Assembly: GCF_015291705.1 (NCBI RefSeq)
Contig: NZ_CP030050.1
Span: forward strand, 7,254,001-7,318,000
From: Bradyrhizobium arachidis
Lineage (GTDB): Bacteria > Pseudomonadota > Alphaproteobacteria > Rhizobiales > Xanthobacteraceae
Direction of reading: 5' to 3'
Length of the DNA stretch: 64,000 bases
Position numbers and translations under genes: made by a program. Positions within the stretch are counted from its first letter, which is position 1. Each line of letters begins with the position of its first letter. The notes below the pieces were generated by a model. It was not told the origin of the DNA and searched no databases. It saw only the letters and a list, made by a program, of their open reading frames with translations. Shown here in pieces: positions 41,640 to 50,716 of the stretch.

Positions 41640-44474
41640 GTGCCGAACATTAGCGACCAGGATTCGGCTATTGCCTTCGGGCCATTCCGCCTGTTCGCCA
41701 AGTCTCGCCTTCTGGAGAAGGACGGCGCGCCGCTTCACCTCGGCGGCCGCGCGCTCGACATCCTGATTTTTCTCGCCGAGCGCGCCGGCGAGGTCGTGGA
41801 CAAGCGGGAGTTGATCAAGCGCGTCTGGGCCGACGTGAATGTCGACGAGGGCAGTCTGCGCTTCCACATCACGACGCTGCGCAAGGCCTTAGGGGATGCC
41901 GGCGAAGGCTCGCGCTATGTCGTCAACGTGCCCGGACGCGGCTATTGCTTCGCGGCTCCGCTGCAGCGGTCCGAAACTCCGGAGCGGCGGCCGAGCCCGG
42001 CGGTCCCCGCTCCTCACGCACTTCCCGCGCAGCTTGCGAAGATGATCGGGCGGGACGAGGCGGTGGAGCGGATTTCCGCCGAGCTCGCCCAGCATCGCTT
42101 CGTCACCATCGTCGGCCCCGGCGGGATCGGCAAGACTTCGGTCGCGCTCGCCGTGGCGCATGGCGAGCTCCAGGCTTTCGACGGCCGGGTGAGCTTCGTG
42201 GATTTCGGCGCGCTGACCGATGCGCGGCTCGTTCCCGGGACGATTGCGGCCGCGCTCGGCCTGACCGTCAATTCCGACGACCCGATGCCTGGCTTGCTGA
42301 CGTTCCTGCGCAGCCGGCGGATGCTGCTGGTGTTCGACAGCTGCGAACACATCATCGATGAACTGGCGCCCTTGGCCGAGCGCATGATCCGCGAGGCGGG
42401 CGAGCTGCATGTTCTTGCCACCAGCCGCGAGTCGTTTCGCACCGAAGGCGAACGCGTTCATCGGCTGTTTCCGCTGGATTGCCCGCCACAGCGCGACGGG
42501 CTCGGCATCGCCGACATCCTTGCTTATCCCGCAAGCCAGCTCTTCGTGGAGCGCATCGCCGAGAGCCTGGGTGACTTCGAGCTCAGCGAGGAGGACGCCC
42601 CGCTCGTCGCCGATATCTGCCGGCGGCTGGACGGCATCGCGCTCGCGATCGAGCTCGCGGCCGGACGCGTCAACGCCTACGGCATCGCCGGGACCGCCTC
42701 GCTGCTCGACAACCGCTTCTCGCTCTTGTGGCGCGGACGGCGCACCGCGATCCCGCGGCACCAGACCCTGAGCGCCGCGCTGGCCTGGAGCTACGATCTG
42801 CTGCCGCCGACCGAAAGCGCGGCGCTGCGCGCACTGTCGGTGTTCGTCGGCCCCTTCACGCTGGAGGCTGCGCTGGCCGTCGCATGCAGCCAGGGCATCA
42901 GCGAGTCTGAAGCCGCCGAGGCGATCTCGAACCTGCTCTCCAAATCCCTGATCGCGACCTCGCCGGCGGAGCGGCGGCTGCGCTATCGCCTGCTCGACAC
43001 CACCCGCACCTTCGTCGGCGACAAGCTTGTCGAGAACGGCGAAGCGACCCGCGTCGCGCGTGCCCACGCCGAATATTTCCGCGACTTCCTGCGCGACATC
43101 GCGCTCAAGTCCACGGGCATGCAGACGGCAGGCGGCTTCCTTCCCTATGCCGACCACCTGCCCAATGTCCGGGCCGCGCTGACCTGGAGCTTCTCGGATG
43201 GCGGCGACCGGACGATCGGCGTGGATCTGGCGGCCTCCGCAGCCCAGTTCTTCCTCGAGCTGACATTGCTGACGGAGTGCTATCGCTGGACCCAGCAGGC
43301 GCTCGACACGGGCACGATGGACAACCGCCAGGAGATGACGCTGCAGGCTGCGCTTGGCGTCTCCGTGATGTTCACGCAAGGCAATACCGACGCGGTCCGG
43401 GCAGCATTCACGCGCAGCCTCAAGCTGGCACGGGAGCTCGGGGATCTGCATTGGCAGCTCTGGCTGCTGCGCGGCTTGCACATTTACCTGACCAGGGTCG
43501 GAGATTTTCACGGCGCGCTCGGGACCGGCGAACAGGGCGAGAGCGTCGCGCGCAAGCTGAACGATCCCGCCGCGACGCTGAACGTCGAATGGATGCTGGG
43601 CGTCGCGCATCATCTGATCGGCAACCAAGACAAGGCCGTGCAGTTCTGCCAAAGCGCGATGCTGCACAATCCCGGCTCGCAGCGGCTGAATATCGGCCAT
43701 CTCGGCTATGACGACCGCATCGTCGCGCTGGTGGCGCTGGCACGCGGGCTGTGGCTCACCGGCCGGCCCGATCGCGCGATCGAGGCGGCCGAATACACCG
43801 TGCGCGAGGCCGAGCTGCTCGAACAGCCGCTGACGCTCGGCATCTCCCTGGTCTGGACGATCTACGTGTTTCTCTGGGTTGGTGACTTCGCCAATGCCGA
43901 GATCCTGATCGAGCGGCTGATCGACCATTCGGCGCGGCACTTCCTCGGTCCCTATCACGCGGTCGGCATCGGCCAGAAGGGCGAGCTGATGCTGCGCCGC
44001 GGCGAGGTTGCTGCGGGAATCGAGCACCTCCGCCGCAGCCAGGCGACGCTGTACGTGACACGGCACCGGATCATGACGACGGTGTTCGCGACCGCGCTCG
44101 CCGAGGGTCTCGCCGCGCAAGACCTGTCCGAAGAGGCCTTGCAGACCATCAATGAGGCCATCGGTCAGGTCCCCGATCACGGCGAGTCGTTCGACATGCC
44201 GGAGATGCTCAGGGTCAAGGGCGAGATCCTGGCGCGGTCGGGCAATCCGGCAGAGGCCGAGAGCTATCTGCGCAGATCGCTCGATCTGGCGCGGCGGCAA
44301 TGCGCGCTCGGCTGGGAGCTCCGCGGCGCGATCAGCCTCGGCCGTATCTGGCAGCGGGCCGGAAAAGCAGGCGAAGCACGCGCCCTGCTCGCCCCGCTCG
44401 TCGCGCAATATCAAGAGGGTCTTCAGAGCCGCGATCTGGTCGCCGCAAAGGGATTGCTGAACACGCTGAATTGA
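41640..44474 (+). CDS. Large regulator: OmpR-type winged helix + STAND NTPase + TPR (paralogue 2)
   Basis: 944 residues from GTG 41640. Collinear with the 33939 gene: same winged helix (VVDKRELIKRVWADVNVDEG), Walker A GPGGIGKT, Walker B MLLVFDSCEH, LATSRESFRTEGE and AGRVNAYGIAGTASLLD. Similarity is very high in the first about 450 residues and falls off in the C-terminal TPR region, the part expected to sense the inducer. So the pair is an old duplication with conserved DNA-binding and NTPase parts and diverged sensing. CTAAC repeats before the next genes are candidate sites for it. Confidence 0.88.
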   Translation: MPNISDQDSAIAFGPFRLFAKSRLLEKDGAPLHLGGRALDILIFLAERAGEVVDKRELIKRVWADVNVDEGSLRFHITTLRKALGDAGEGSRYVVNVPGRGYCFAAPLQRSETPERRPSPAVPAPHALPAQLAKMIGRDEAVERISAELAQHRFVTIVGPGGIGKTSVALAVAHGELQAFDGRVSFVDFGALTDARLVPGTIAAALGLTVNSDDPMPGLLTFLRSRRMLLVFDSCEHIIDELAPLAERMIREAGELHVLATSRESFRTEGERVHRLFPLDCPPQRDGLGIADILAYPASQLFVERIAESLGDFELSEEDAPLVADICRRLDGIALAIELAAGRVNAYGIAGTASLLDNRFSLLWRGRRTAIPRHQTLSAALAWSYDLLPPTESAALRALSVFVGPFTLEAALAVACSQGISESEAAEAISNLLSKSLIATSPAERRLRYRLLDTTRTFVGDKLVENGEATRVARAHAEYFRDFLRDIALKSTGMQTAGGFLPYADHLPNVRAALTWSFSDGGDRTIGVDLAASAAQFFLELTLLTECYRWTQQALDTGTMDNRQEMTLQAALGVSVMFTQGNTDAVRAAFTRSLKLARELGDLHWQLWLLRGLHIYLTRVGDFHGALGTGEQGESVARKLNDPAATLNVEWMLGVAHHLIGNQDKAVQFCQSAMLHNPGSQRLNIGHLGYDDRIVALVALARGLWLTGRPDRAIEAAEYTVREAELLEQPLTLGISLVWTIYVFLWVGDFANAEILIERLIDHSARHFLGPYHAVGIGQKGELMLRRGEVAAGIEHLRRSQATLYVTRHRIMTTVFATALAEGLAAQDLSEEALQTINEAIGQVPDHGESFDMPEMLRVKGEILARSGNPAEAESYLRRSLDLARRQCALGWELRGAISLGRIWQRAGKAGEARALLAPLVAQYQEGLQSRDLVAAKGLLNTLN

Positions 44475-44518
44475 GAGCGTCTTCAACGAGATACTGCCAT
44501 CCCAAGCGCTCGCAACTC

Positions 44519-44533
44519 CTAACAACTTCTAAC
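44519..44533. promoter_or_regulatory. CTAAC direct repeat, 10-bp period, upstream of the unknown gene at 44593
   Basis: CTAAC at 44519-44523 and again at 44529-44533, in CCTAACAACTTCTAACATG. OmpR-type winged helices bind tandem direct repeats at 10-11 bp spacing. It lies 60 bp before the ATG, 45 bp after the regulator gene ends. Confidence 0.4.
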
Positions 44534-44592
44534 ATGCCAAGCCGCATGCGCCCCGCCATGGTGGTGCCGCTTCACGGCGGACATGACGGGAT

Positions 44593-45300
44593 ATGGCGCT
44601 TCTTGACGATGCAATCGATGCCTGCGGCGGCATGGCCCACTGGAACAGCCTGGACCGGTTCACGCTCCACCTTTCCGTCGGCGGCACGCTGTTCACCAGC
44701 GCTGGGCATGCCAGGGAATTCAAGGACGTGACCGCGGAAGGCTCGACCCGCACGCAATCGGTCCGCTTCACCGGCATCACCGGGGGCGAACATTCCGGCA
44801 CCTTTCAGCCCGATGCGATCACGATCGAGAGCGTGGACGGCGAGGTGCTGCGGACCTGGCGCAATCCGAGCCTTGCGTTTCCCGAGGTCGGCTCCCCTGC
44901 GCTCGCCGACGAGTTGCACCTCGTCTTCTTCTGCGGCGTCGCGATCTGGAACTACCTGACCAATCCGTTCCTGCTCGCCCATCCCGATGTCGTCACCGAA
45001 GAGCTTGCGCCATGGCGCGAGAACACCGAGACGTGGCGGCGGCTACGGGCGCAATTCCCCCCGCATTTGATCACGCTCGCGCCCGAGCAGATCTTCTATT
45101 TCGACGAGAACGCGCTGCAGCGGCGGACCGATCACGATCTTTTTGGAACGAAGGTCGCGCATTACTCCTGGGCGCATGACAGTTTTGGCGGCATCGTGGT
45201 GCCGACGCTTCGACGCGCGCAGGCGCTGCGCCCTGACGGAAGCGTGATCGCAAAGCCCGTACTGATGGACGTCGAGATTTTCGACGCCGTGTTCGAGTAG
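44593..45300 (+). CDS. Conserved hypothetical protein
   Basis: 235 residues. Starts MALLDDAIDACGGMAHWNSLDRFTLH, a pattern I know from uncharacterised proteins found in actinobacteria and Bradyrhizobium, often beside hydrolases; no domain function is known to me. No signal peptide, mixed alpha/beta composition, Trp- and Phe-rich (WRNPSLAFPEVG, FCGVAIWNYLTNPF). Just downstream of regulator 2 and upstream of the epoxide-hydrolase-like gene (75 bp gap), so probably one transcript with it. Confidence 0.7.
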   Translation: MALLDDAIDACGGMAHWNSLDRFTLHLSVGGTLFTSAGHAREFKDVTAEGSTRTQSVRFTGITGGEHSGTFQPDAITIESVDGEVLRTWRNPSLAFPEVGSPALADELHLVFFCGVAIWNYLTNPFLLAHPDVVTEELAPWRENTETWRRLRAQFPPHLITLAPEQIFYFDENALQRRTDHDLFGTKVAHYSWAHDSFGGIVVPTLRRAQALRPDGSVIAKPVLMDVEIFDAVFE

Positions 45301-45375
45301 CGGCGGCGACAGCCGGTACCAACAGCACGGCGAACGGCCGCACGTCCTGCAAGACAAGGACGAGAGGAGATCGAC

Positions 45376-46428
45376 ATGTCCGACAAGATCGACCGTGAAC
45401 GCCGCCAGTTCTTCGCCGGCGCGGCCATGACCTTCGCGGCAGCGCAGCTTTCGCTGACCGCGACGGCCGCCGCGGAGACGGCGAAGCCGGCGAAGTCCGC
45501 CGGCGCCATCAAGCCGGGAGCCAACACGAGCTTCGCATCGCTGAAGCAAATCGACGCCGGCCTCCTCAACGTCGGCTATGCCGAAGCGGGGCCGGCCGAC
45601 GGGCCGCCCGTGATCCTGCTGCACGGCTGGCCTTACGACATCTACGCTTTCGTCGACGTCGCACCGATGCTCGCGGCGGCCGGGCGTCGCGTGATCGTCC
45701 CCTATCTGCGCGGCTACGGCAGCACGCGCTTCTTGTCCAACGCGACGATGCGGAACGGCCAGCCGGCGGCGATCGCAACCGACATCGTCGCGCTGATGGA
45801 CGCACTCAAGATCGAAAAGGCCACGCTTGCCGGCTTCGATTGGGGCGCGCGGACCGCCAACATCGTCGCGGCGCTCTGGCCGGAGCGCGTCAAGGCGATG
45901 GTCTCGGTCAGCGGCTATCTGATCGGCAGCCAGCAGGCCGGCAAGATGCCGCTGCCGCCGAAGGCGGAGCTGCAATGGTGGTATCAGTTCTATTTCGCGA
46001 CCGAGCGCGGCCGCGAAGGCTATGACAAGTACCGGCGCGACTTCTCGAAGCTGATCTGGCAGCTCGCTTCGCCGCAATGGCATTTCGACGATGCCACCTT
46101 CGAGCGCAGCGCCAAGGCCTTCGACAATCCGGATCACGTCGCGATCGTCATCCACAATTACCGCTGGCGGCTCGGCCTCGCCGAGGGCGAGGCGAAATAC
46201 GACGCCTACGAGGCGCAGCTGGCGCAGGCGCCCGTGATCACCGTGCCCACCATCACCATGGAGGGAGACGCCAACGGCGCGCCGCATCCGGAGCCGTCGG
46301 CCTATGCCAAGAAGTTCTCGGGGCACTATTCGCACCGGACCATCAAGGGCGGCATCGGCCACAACCTCCCGCAGGAGGCACCGAAGGCCTTTGCCGACGC
46401 TATCCTGGACGTGGCGGCCGCAAGTTAG
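45376..46428 (+). CDS. Tat-exported alpha/beta-hydrolase, epoxide hydrolase / dehalogenase-like
   Basis: 350 residues. Twin-arginine leader ERRQFFAGAAMTFAAAQLSLT, so folded before export to the periplasm. Core: oxyanion loop LLHGWPYD, nucleophile elbow AGFDWGAR with Asp rather than Ser as nucleophile, acid in TMEGDANGAPH and His in GGIGHNLPQEAP. Asp-nucleophile hydrolases are epoxide hydrolases or haloalkane dehalogenases; the HGWP motif favours epoxide hydrolase. GAGGAG upstream of ATG 45376. Substrate unknown. Confidence 0.88.
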   Translation: MSDKIDRERRQFFAGAAMTFAAAQLSLTATAAAETAKPAKSAGAIKPGANTSFASLKQIDAGLLNVGYAEAGPADGPPVILLHGWPYDIYAFVDVAPMLAAAGRRVIVPYLRGYGSTRFLSNATMRNGQPAAIATDIVALMDALKIEKATLAGFDWGARTANIVAALWPERVKAMVSVSGYLIGSQQAGKMPLPPKAELQWWYQFYFATERGREGYDKYRRDFSKLIWQLASPQWHFDDATFERSAKAFDNPDHVAIVIHNYRWRLGLAEGEAKYDAYEAQLAQAPVITVPTITMEGDANGAPHPEPSAYAKKFSGHYSHRTIKGGIGHNLPQEAPKAFADAILDVAAAS

Positions 46429-46468
46429 CCATGACGCCCGCGAGGTCCGCAGCAACGGGAGACGAAGC

Positions 46469-46555
46469 ATGCGCAGGTTGCTTGCCGCGACGGCTCTCCT
46501 CGTCGTTGTCCTTCTCGTGCTCATCCAGTTTGGTCCGGCATGGCTGTTCGGTTAG
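46469..46555 (+). CDS. 28-residue single-helix membrane peptide
   Basis: MRRLLAATALLVVVLLVLIQ followed by a short FGPAWLFG tail. Begins with two Arg and then one hydrophobic helix, so inner-membrane. GGGAGA lies seven bases before the ATG, good evidence of translation. It starts 40 bp after the hydrolase gene. No known family. Confidence 0.5.
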   Translation: MRRLLAATALLVVVLLVLIQFGPAWLFG

Positions 46556-46694
46556 GCCGTGCCGGGCCGCATCGATCGCCGCGCGACTATCGCTGCGCTG
46601 TCCCATGACGAGGCATCCACGCAATTGTCTGAAAAACTGAGCGCAATCAGAGCTACTGCGGCGGGCTGTCGCACCCAGTGAGCACGCACAAAAA

Positions 46695-46719
46695 CTAACA
46701 CATCCTAATCACCCCTAAC
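46695..46719. promoter_or_regulatory. Three CTAAC/T repeats at 10-bp period upstream of the AraC gene
   Basis: CTAAC 46695-46699, CTAAT 46705-46709, CTAAC 46715-46719: three half-sites in exact 10-bp phase, about 100 bp before the AraC start. The same motif and phase precede the 44593 gene, so both are candidate targets of the nearby OmpR-type winged-helix regulator. Nothing else is visible in 46556-46822. Confidence 0.45.
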
Positions 46720-46822
46720 GGGCTTCCTGGCCAAGTCGCGCCTATTCTCCCAGCATGAAAAGGAATGGGTTTGCGCGCTCGCCCGTCGTTGCAAGAGCGG
46801 CAGAGCCAGGAGAGGACCAACG

Positions 46823-47809
46823 ATGTCGATCAATTTGCACGCGGCGCACGGCTCGATTGATTTTCCGATCCGCTCGCGGGATCACGAGATGTCCCGAGCC
46901 ACAGAGGCTATCGCCCGGGAAAGCCAATGGCGTCAGGTCGTCCGCAGTCCGCAGGCCGACATCGCGGACATCACGATCTCGCGATGGGAAGAGGCGCGAA
47001 GCACCTCCTCGCATCAGGCGACGACGCCCGAGGATTGCTATTTCGTCGCCATCGCCCTCAAGTCCACACGCGCGAAATTGACCCGGGACCGCCAGGTCGT
47101 TTTCGACGGCACCATGCCCGAGGGCACGCTGTATGTCACCGCGCCATCAAAACCCCTCGCCGTGCAATTCCAGTCGCCGTGCGCCTTCCTGCACTTCCAC
47201 ATCTCCGCGGACCATTTTCCGGCGCAACTCGCCGCGGCCGAGGGACTGAACGATCTGGTGCTGCTGCGCGACCCGCTCGCAGCCGAGCTTGCCAAGGCGC
47301 TGATCGAACGTGGCGATGCCGCCGACCACCAATTCACCTTCTGCATCGGCCAGACCCTCGCGATGCATCTGACCCGGCTGGAATTGCCGCGCGCGCGGGT
47401 CAATGCCTTGCCGAAATGGCGGTTGCGTCGGGTCGAGCAATACATCGCCGATCATTTCGACCGCTGCATCAGCCTGTCCGAGCTCGCCAATGTCGCCGGC
47501 CTGTCCAGGATGCACTTTGCGGCACAATTCCGCGCCGCGACCGGCTATCGTCCTCGCGAATATCTGCTCAAATACCGGATCGAGCACGCGAAGACGCTGC
47601 TCGCGACGACCGGACGGCCGCTGGCCGAGATCGCACTCGCCGTGGGCTTCAGCACGCAGGCGCATTTCTCGACCGTGTTCAAGCGCATCAGCGGCCAGTC
47701 TCCGGCACGCTGGCGCCTTGCGAGCAAGAACCAGCGCTTCGAGGTCGAAGCGCTGCCGCGACGCCGTCCTTCGGCCGATGGGGATTGGATCACGAGCGCC
47801 GCCGCGTAG
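46823..47809 (+). CDS. AraC-family transcriptional regulator
   Basis: 328 residues. C-terminal AraC DNA-binding domain: ISLSELANVAGLSRMHFAAQF and RPLAEIALAVGFSTQAHFSTVFKR, with ATGYRPREYLLKYRIEHAK between. The N-terminal about 200 residues form a sensor region with no clear cupin motif. AGGAGAGG before ATG 46823. Last rightward gene of the regulator-hydrolase block; likely controlled through the CTAAC repeats. Confidence 0.9.
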   Translation: MSINLHAAHGSIDFPIRSRDHEMSRATEAIARESQWRQVVRSPQADIADITISRWEEARSTSSHQATTPEDCYFVAIALKSTRAKLTRDRQVVFDGTMPEGTLYVTAPSKPLAVQFQSPCAFLHFHISADHFPAQLAAAEGLNDLVLLRDPLAAELAKALIERGDAADHQFTFCIGQTLAMHLTRLELPRARVNALPKWRLRRVEQYIADHFDRCISLSELANVAGLSRMHFAAQFRAATGYRPREYLLKYRIEHAKTLLATTGRPLAEIALAVGFSTQAHFSTVFKRISGQSPARWRLASKNQRFEVEALPRRRPSADGDWITSAAA

Positions 47810-47965
47810 CACTTGCGCCGGCTCGCACCCTCCTCCTCCCGGGTCCCCGCGAGCCTCTCGGGGCCGTCCCTGCGCCCACACAGGACGGCCCCATTCTCTT
47901 CCCGTCGGGAACCGCTCATGCGCGCCGGTGCGGCGCACCGCTTGGCCGATATTCCAGCCTGCGAG

Positions 47966-50308
47966 CTATTTCGAAGGCTGCCTTGGGATCTCTGAATTTT
48001 CACGAACCGCCCGGACAACGTCCGCAAATTGCCGCGCGTTCGGAGCAAACAGCTTAAGGCCCTGTCGCTGCAGATCGGAGACGGAGCTCGTGTCCAGGTA
48101 CTTCTTGAACAGATGCACGTCCAGAACGAACTCAGGAATGGAACCGAGCAAAGTCATGATGTTTGAGGCAATAGGCGGCAGGTTCAGCATACAACATAGC
48201 GACGGATCAGCACGGCCGCCGCTCCGCGCCTCAATCTGAGCCCGCATACGAGCCGACAGCGTCCATGACAAAGGCGCCTGAAATTCATGATCGAAGAGTT
48301 GATAGCCGTGCACGAACTTGAATCCGGCAGCCAACGCATCGGCCTGGCGGAGACTGCGCGCGGTCCTCACGGCTTCGAATGTCGTGATCGGCGCGACGAG
48401 CTCTGATTGGGCACCTCGCTGCCCCTCCAATTGCAATGCTGCATTCGAATGCCCGAACGAAATCAGATGAAGTTCGAGATTTGACACGAGGGTCTTGGTA
48501 TCCTCGGCAGCCTGCAACTGCTTGATGATCTCGATAGCGGTCGCGATGCCGCTGTTGTCCCAGAAACCGCCGTCGATCAATTGAAGCCCGGTGGTCTCCC
48601 GCAATGTCGCGTCCGCGGCTACGATCTTCTTGTCTGCGTACAACACGCCGGGCGGCGTTACATAGGGAAAGCGCGCGCTCAGTATTGCTGCCGTCAGAAG
48701 CGACAATTGAAGATTGGGGCGATATTCGAGAATGTTGAAATAGGCCGGCCGCGAATACTCGCTCGAACGAATCCCAGCGGTGACCATGCGCTGAACAAGC
48801 CTCAGCCGCTCAGGATCTTTCTCGGTTTGTTGTGTGAGCCGGCCCCAAACGAGGGCGAACAGGTCGGAGAACGCAACTGCGGTACGCTTGTCTGTCATAT
48901 ATAGCTGCGAAATCAGGGTCGACCTTCCATAGTTCGCGCTGGTCGTATTCAAGAACAGCGCTGGAGTGACACCTGCGGCAGACCATGACGAATAGAACTG
49001 TGTCGAGCTGCCGTCTCCGTTCGAGCCCGTTACGGCGTTGATCGCGTTCTTGACGGCTAGCTCGAGCGTGTTTGCCCGGTCCGGAGCAAGATGCAGTTGC
49101 GGAATGGCGAGCGTTGGCACATCGAAGAAAAGTCCGCTCGCGACGACCGGGGTCACCAAATCGTACTCAAAGAACTCGCGGACGGATTTCTCCAGCTTGC
49201 CGTCATTGACCGGAACAGCGGAGCACCCGTCCCCGAGCGGTTCAGATCGACGCAACAGTTCGCTGAAGATGCTCGCGCCCAGACTTCCACCGGAGACGCC
49301 GCTGATCGCGAAGACGTGGTCCTTGAGTTTCGGGCAACTGTCATAGAGGCGGGCAAGGGAGAGTGCCGTGTGATAGGCGGCGTACTGACCGCCTCCCTGC
49401 GCTGCTACGATGAAGATCGGATATTTCCGTCCTTGCTCACCCGATCCTGCCGAAACATGACGCTGCTCCAGCCAGCTGCGGAAAGCAGGAACAAGGCTTG
49501 GCACCTGGCGATTCTGAACGGTGCTTTCGATCGCTGCGGGCGTTTCCGGCTTTGCGTCGCCGATGTCAACGACGCTGTAGGGAAATTCAGGCGATGAACC
49601 GCCAATGAATTGGCTCAGCAGAACTATCACAAGGAGCCAAGCAGTGGCCCCATAAACGATGCCGTTCAACCAAATGAGGGCCTCACCGAGCAGCAACAGA
49701 CATACGAGAAACAGCAGGATGATTCCGACGCCACCGATGAAGAAGGTTGCACCGATCACGTCGTACCAAAGCCAAAAATAAAGCGCGAGCGCGCAGCCGC
49801 CGGCCAACACCAGAATGGCCAGCGTTTTCCCGACGGACGCAACACGCTGCTCTTGATTTATCGGAATTGAGGCCATGATCGCCTGAATCACGGTGGTAAT
49901 GATGACAACGGAGGCAGCCAGCCAGATCACCCATGACCCGCCGGCGGCTTGGCCCGCGGCATCGATCAGCAAATAGCTGAGAGCAACGGCCGGCATGACG
50001 AGAATGATCAACCGCGCCAATCGTTCGATGACCGATGGTGCCGGAGAGAGCGCGGTGCCCTTTGCACGCGAAATGACTCTGCGAAATAGCAGAATGGCGA
50101 AGATCAGATACAACCCGATGCAGAGCAGGAATTGAGCGATCAATCGCCAGCCGAAATTGTCGTGCGCAAACTCCGCCGTGTACAGGAAGTAGTCCGAGAG
50201 CGGGGAGAATTTGACAAGATGGTAGCTGAAGTAAGCCGCCAGGCAAACCAAGCAGACGACAAACGGAAAGCTTCCTCGTGGCGGGGCCGCAGCTGCTGGA
50301 ATCGACAT
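47966..50308 (-). CDS. Membrane-anchored patatin-like phospholipase
   Basis: 780 residues from ATG 50308. The N-terminal about 240 residues hold around six membrane helices. The C-terminal part is patatin-like: oxyanion segment VAAQGGGQYAAYH, nucleophile ISGVSGGSLG (G-x-S-x-G) and catalytic Asp in LIDGGFWDNSG, the Ser-Asp dyad. Expected to hydrolyse acyl ester bonds in lipids next to the membrane. Base composition is visibly lower in GC than both flanks. The gene lies alone between convergent AraC and the molybdoenzyme, with long flanks, which fits acquisition by transfer. Confidence 0.8.
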   Translation of the reverse strand: MSIPAAAAPPRGSFPFVVCLVCLAAYFSYHLVKFSPLSDYFLYTAEFAHDNFGWRLIAQFLLCIGLYLIFAILLFRRVISRAKGTALSPAPSVIERLARLIILVMPAVALSYLLIDAAGQAAGGSWVIWLAASVVIITTVIQAIMASIPINQEQRVASVGKTLAILVLAGGCALALYFWLWYDVIGATFFIGGVGIILLFLVCLLLLGEALIWLNGIVYGATAWLLVIVLLSQFIGGSSPEFPYSVVDIGDAKPETPAAIESTVQNRQVPSLVPAFRSWLEQRHVSAGSGEQGRKYPIFIVAAQGGGQYAAYHTALSLARLYDSCPKLKDHVFAISGVSGGSLGASIFSELLRRSEPLGDGCSAVPVNDGKLEKSVREFFEYDLVTPVVASGLFFDVPTLAIPQLHLAPDRANTLELAVKNAINAVTGSNGDGSSTQFYSSWSAAGVTPALFLNTTSANYGRSTLISQLYMTDKRTAVAFSDLFALVWGRLTQQTEKDPERLRLVQRMVTAGIRSSEYSRPAYFNILEYRPNLQLSLLTAAILSARFPYVTPPGVLYADKKIVAADATLRETTGLQLIDGGFWDNSGIATAIEIIKQLQAAEDTKTLVSNLELHLISFGHSNAALQLEGQRGAQSELVAPITTFEAVRTARSLRQADALAAGFKFVHGYQLFDHEFQAPLSWTLSARMRAQIEARSGGRADPSLCCMLNLPPIASNIMTLLGSIPEFVLDVHLFKKYLDTSSVSDLQRQGLKLFAPNARQFADVVRAVRENSEIPRQPSK

Positions 50309-50694
50309 GTTCAAAATCTTTATTTGTAATACGGAAAAAGTCTTCGTTCGCATCAGCGCCTGCGCGCAATTCGCAGGAAGCAACGTGGAAGCGTATCAAC
50401 GGGGCGCCTAATAAAAAGGGGGCGCAGTTAGCCAGTATATTCCTGTTCGATCGTACAATCCAGAGGTGTAGGGGCGCGTCCTGGACGCTGGGCGTGCAGA
50501 CAGGTTTCGTGGGACCACGACCGATGCGTTTTGAAGATGCACTGGGGCGAAATCGCTACAAGCCGCGTCCTTGCAGGTACTTGCGTCGGCCCCAGTCATT
50601 TGCGCTATCGTTTTTGATGCAGCGCATCAGCGGCCGTTCAGCAGGGCGCCCGGCAGAGTCATGCGTAGCCGGCAACGGCGCCCTTCCGCAAACA
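50309..50694. other. Non-coding stretch upstream of the patatin-like gene
   Basis: No gene is supported. AT-richer parts at 50310-50345 and 50405-50450 (AATAAAAAGGG, AGTATATTCC) could hold the promoter of the leftward patatin-like gene. The rest looks like degraded sequence of ordinary GC. Confidence 0.35.
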
Positions 50695-50714
50695 GGAAGG
50701 CGAAGGCGCCTTCC
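50695..50714 (-). terminator. Hairpin just after the molybdoenzyme gene
   Basis: Perfect 8-bp stem GGAAGGCG / CGCCTTCC with a 4-base loop, two bases beyond the stop codon of the leftward molybdoenzyme gene. No clear T-run. Confidence 0.5.
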
Positions 50715-50716
50715 CC

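Noticed and set aside
41889-44525. Open frame of 878 codons opposite the second large regulator
   Set aside because: Antisense shadow caused by high GC at third codon positions; no recognisable domain.
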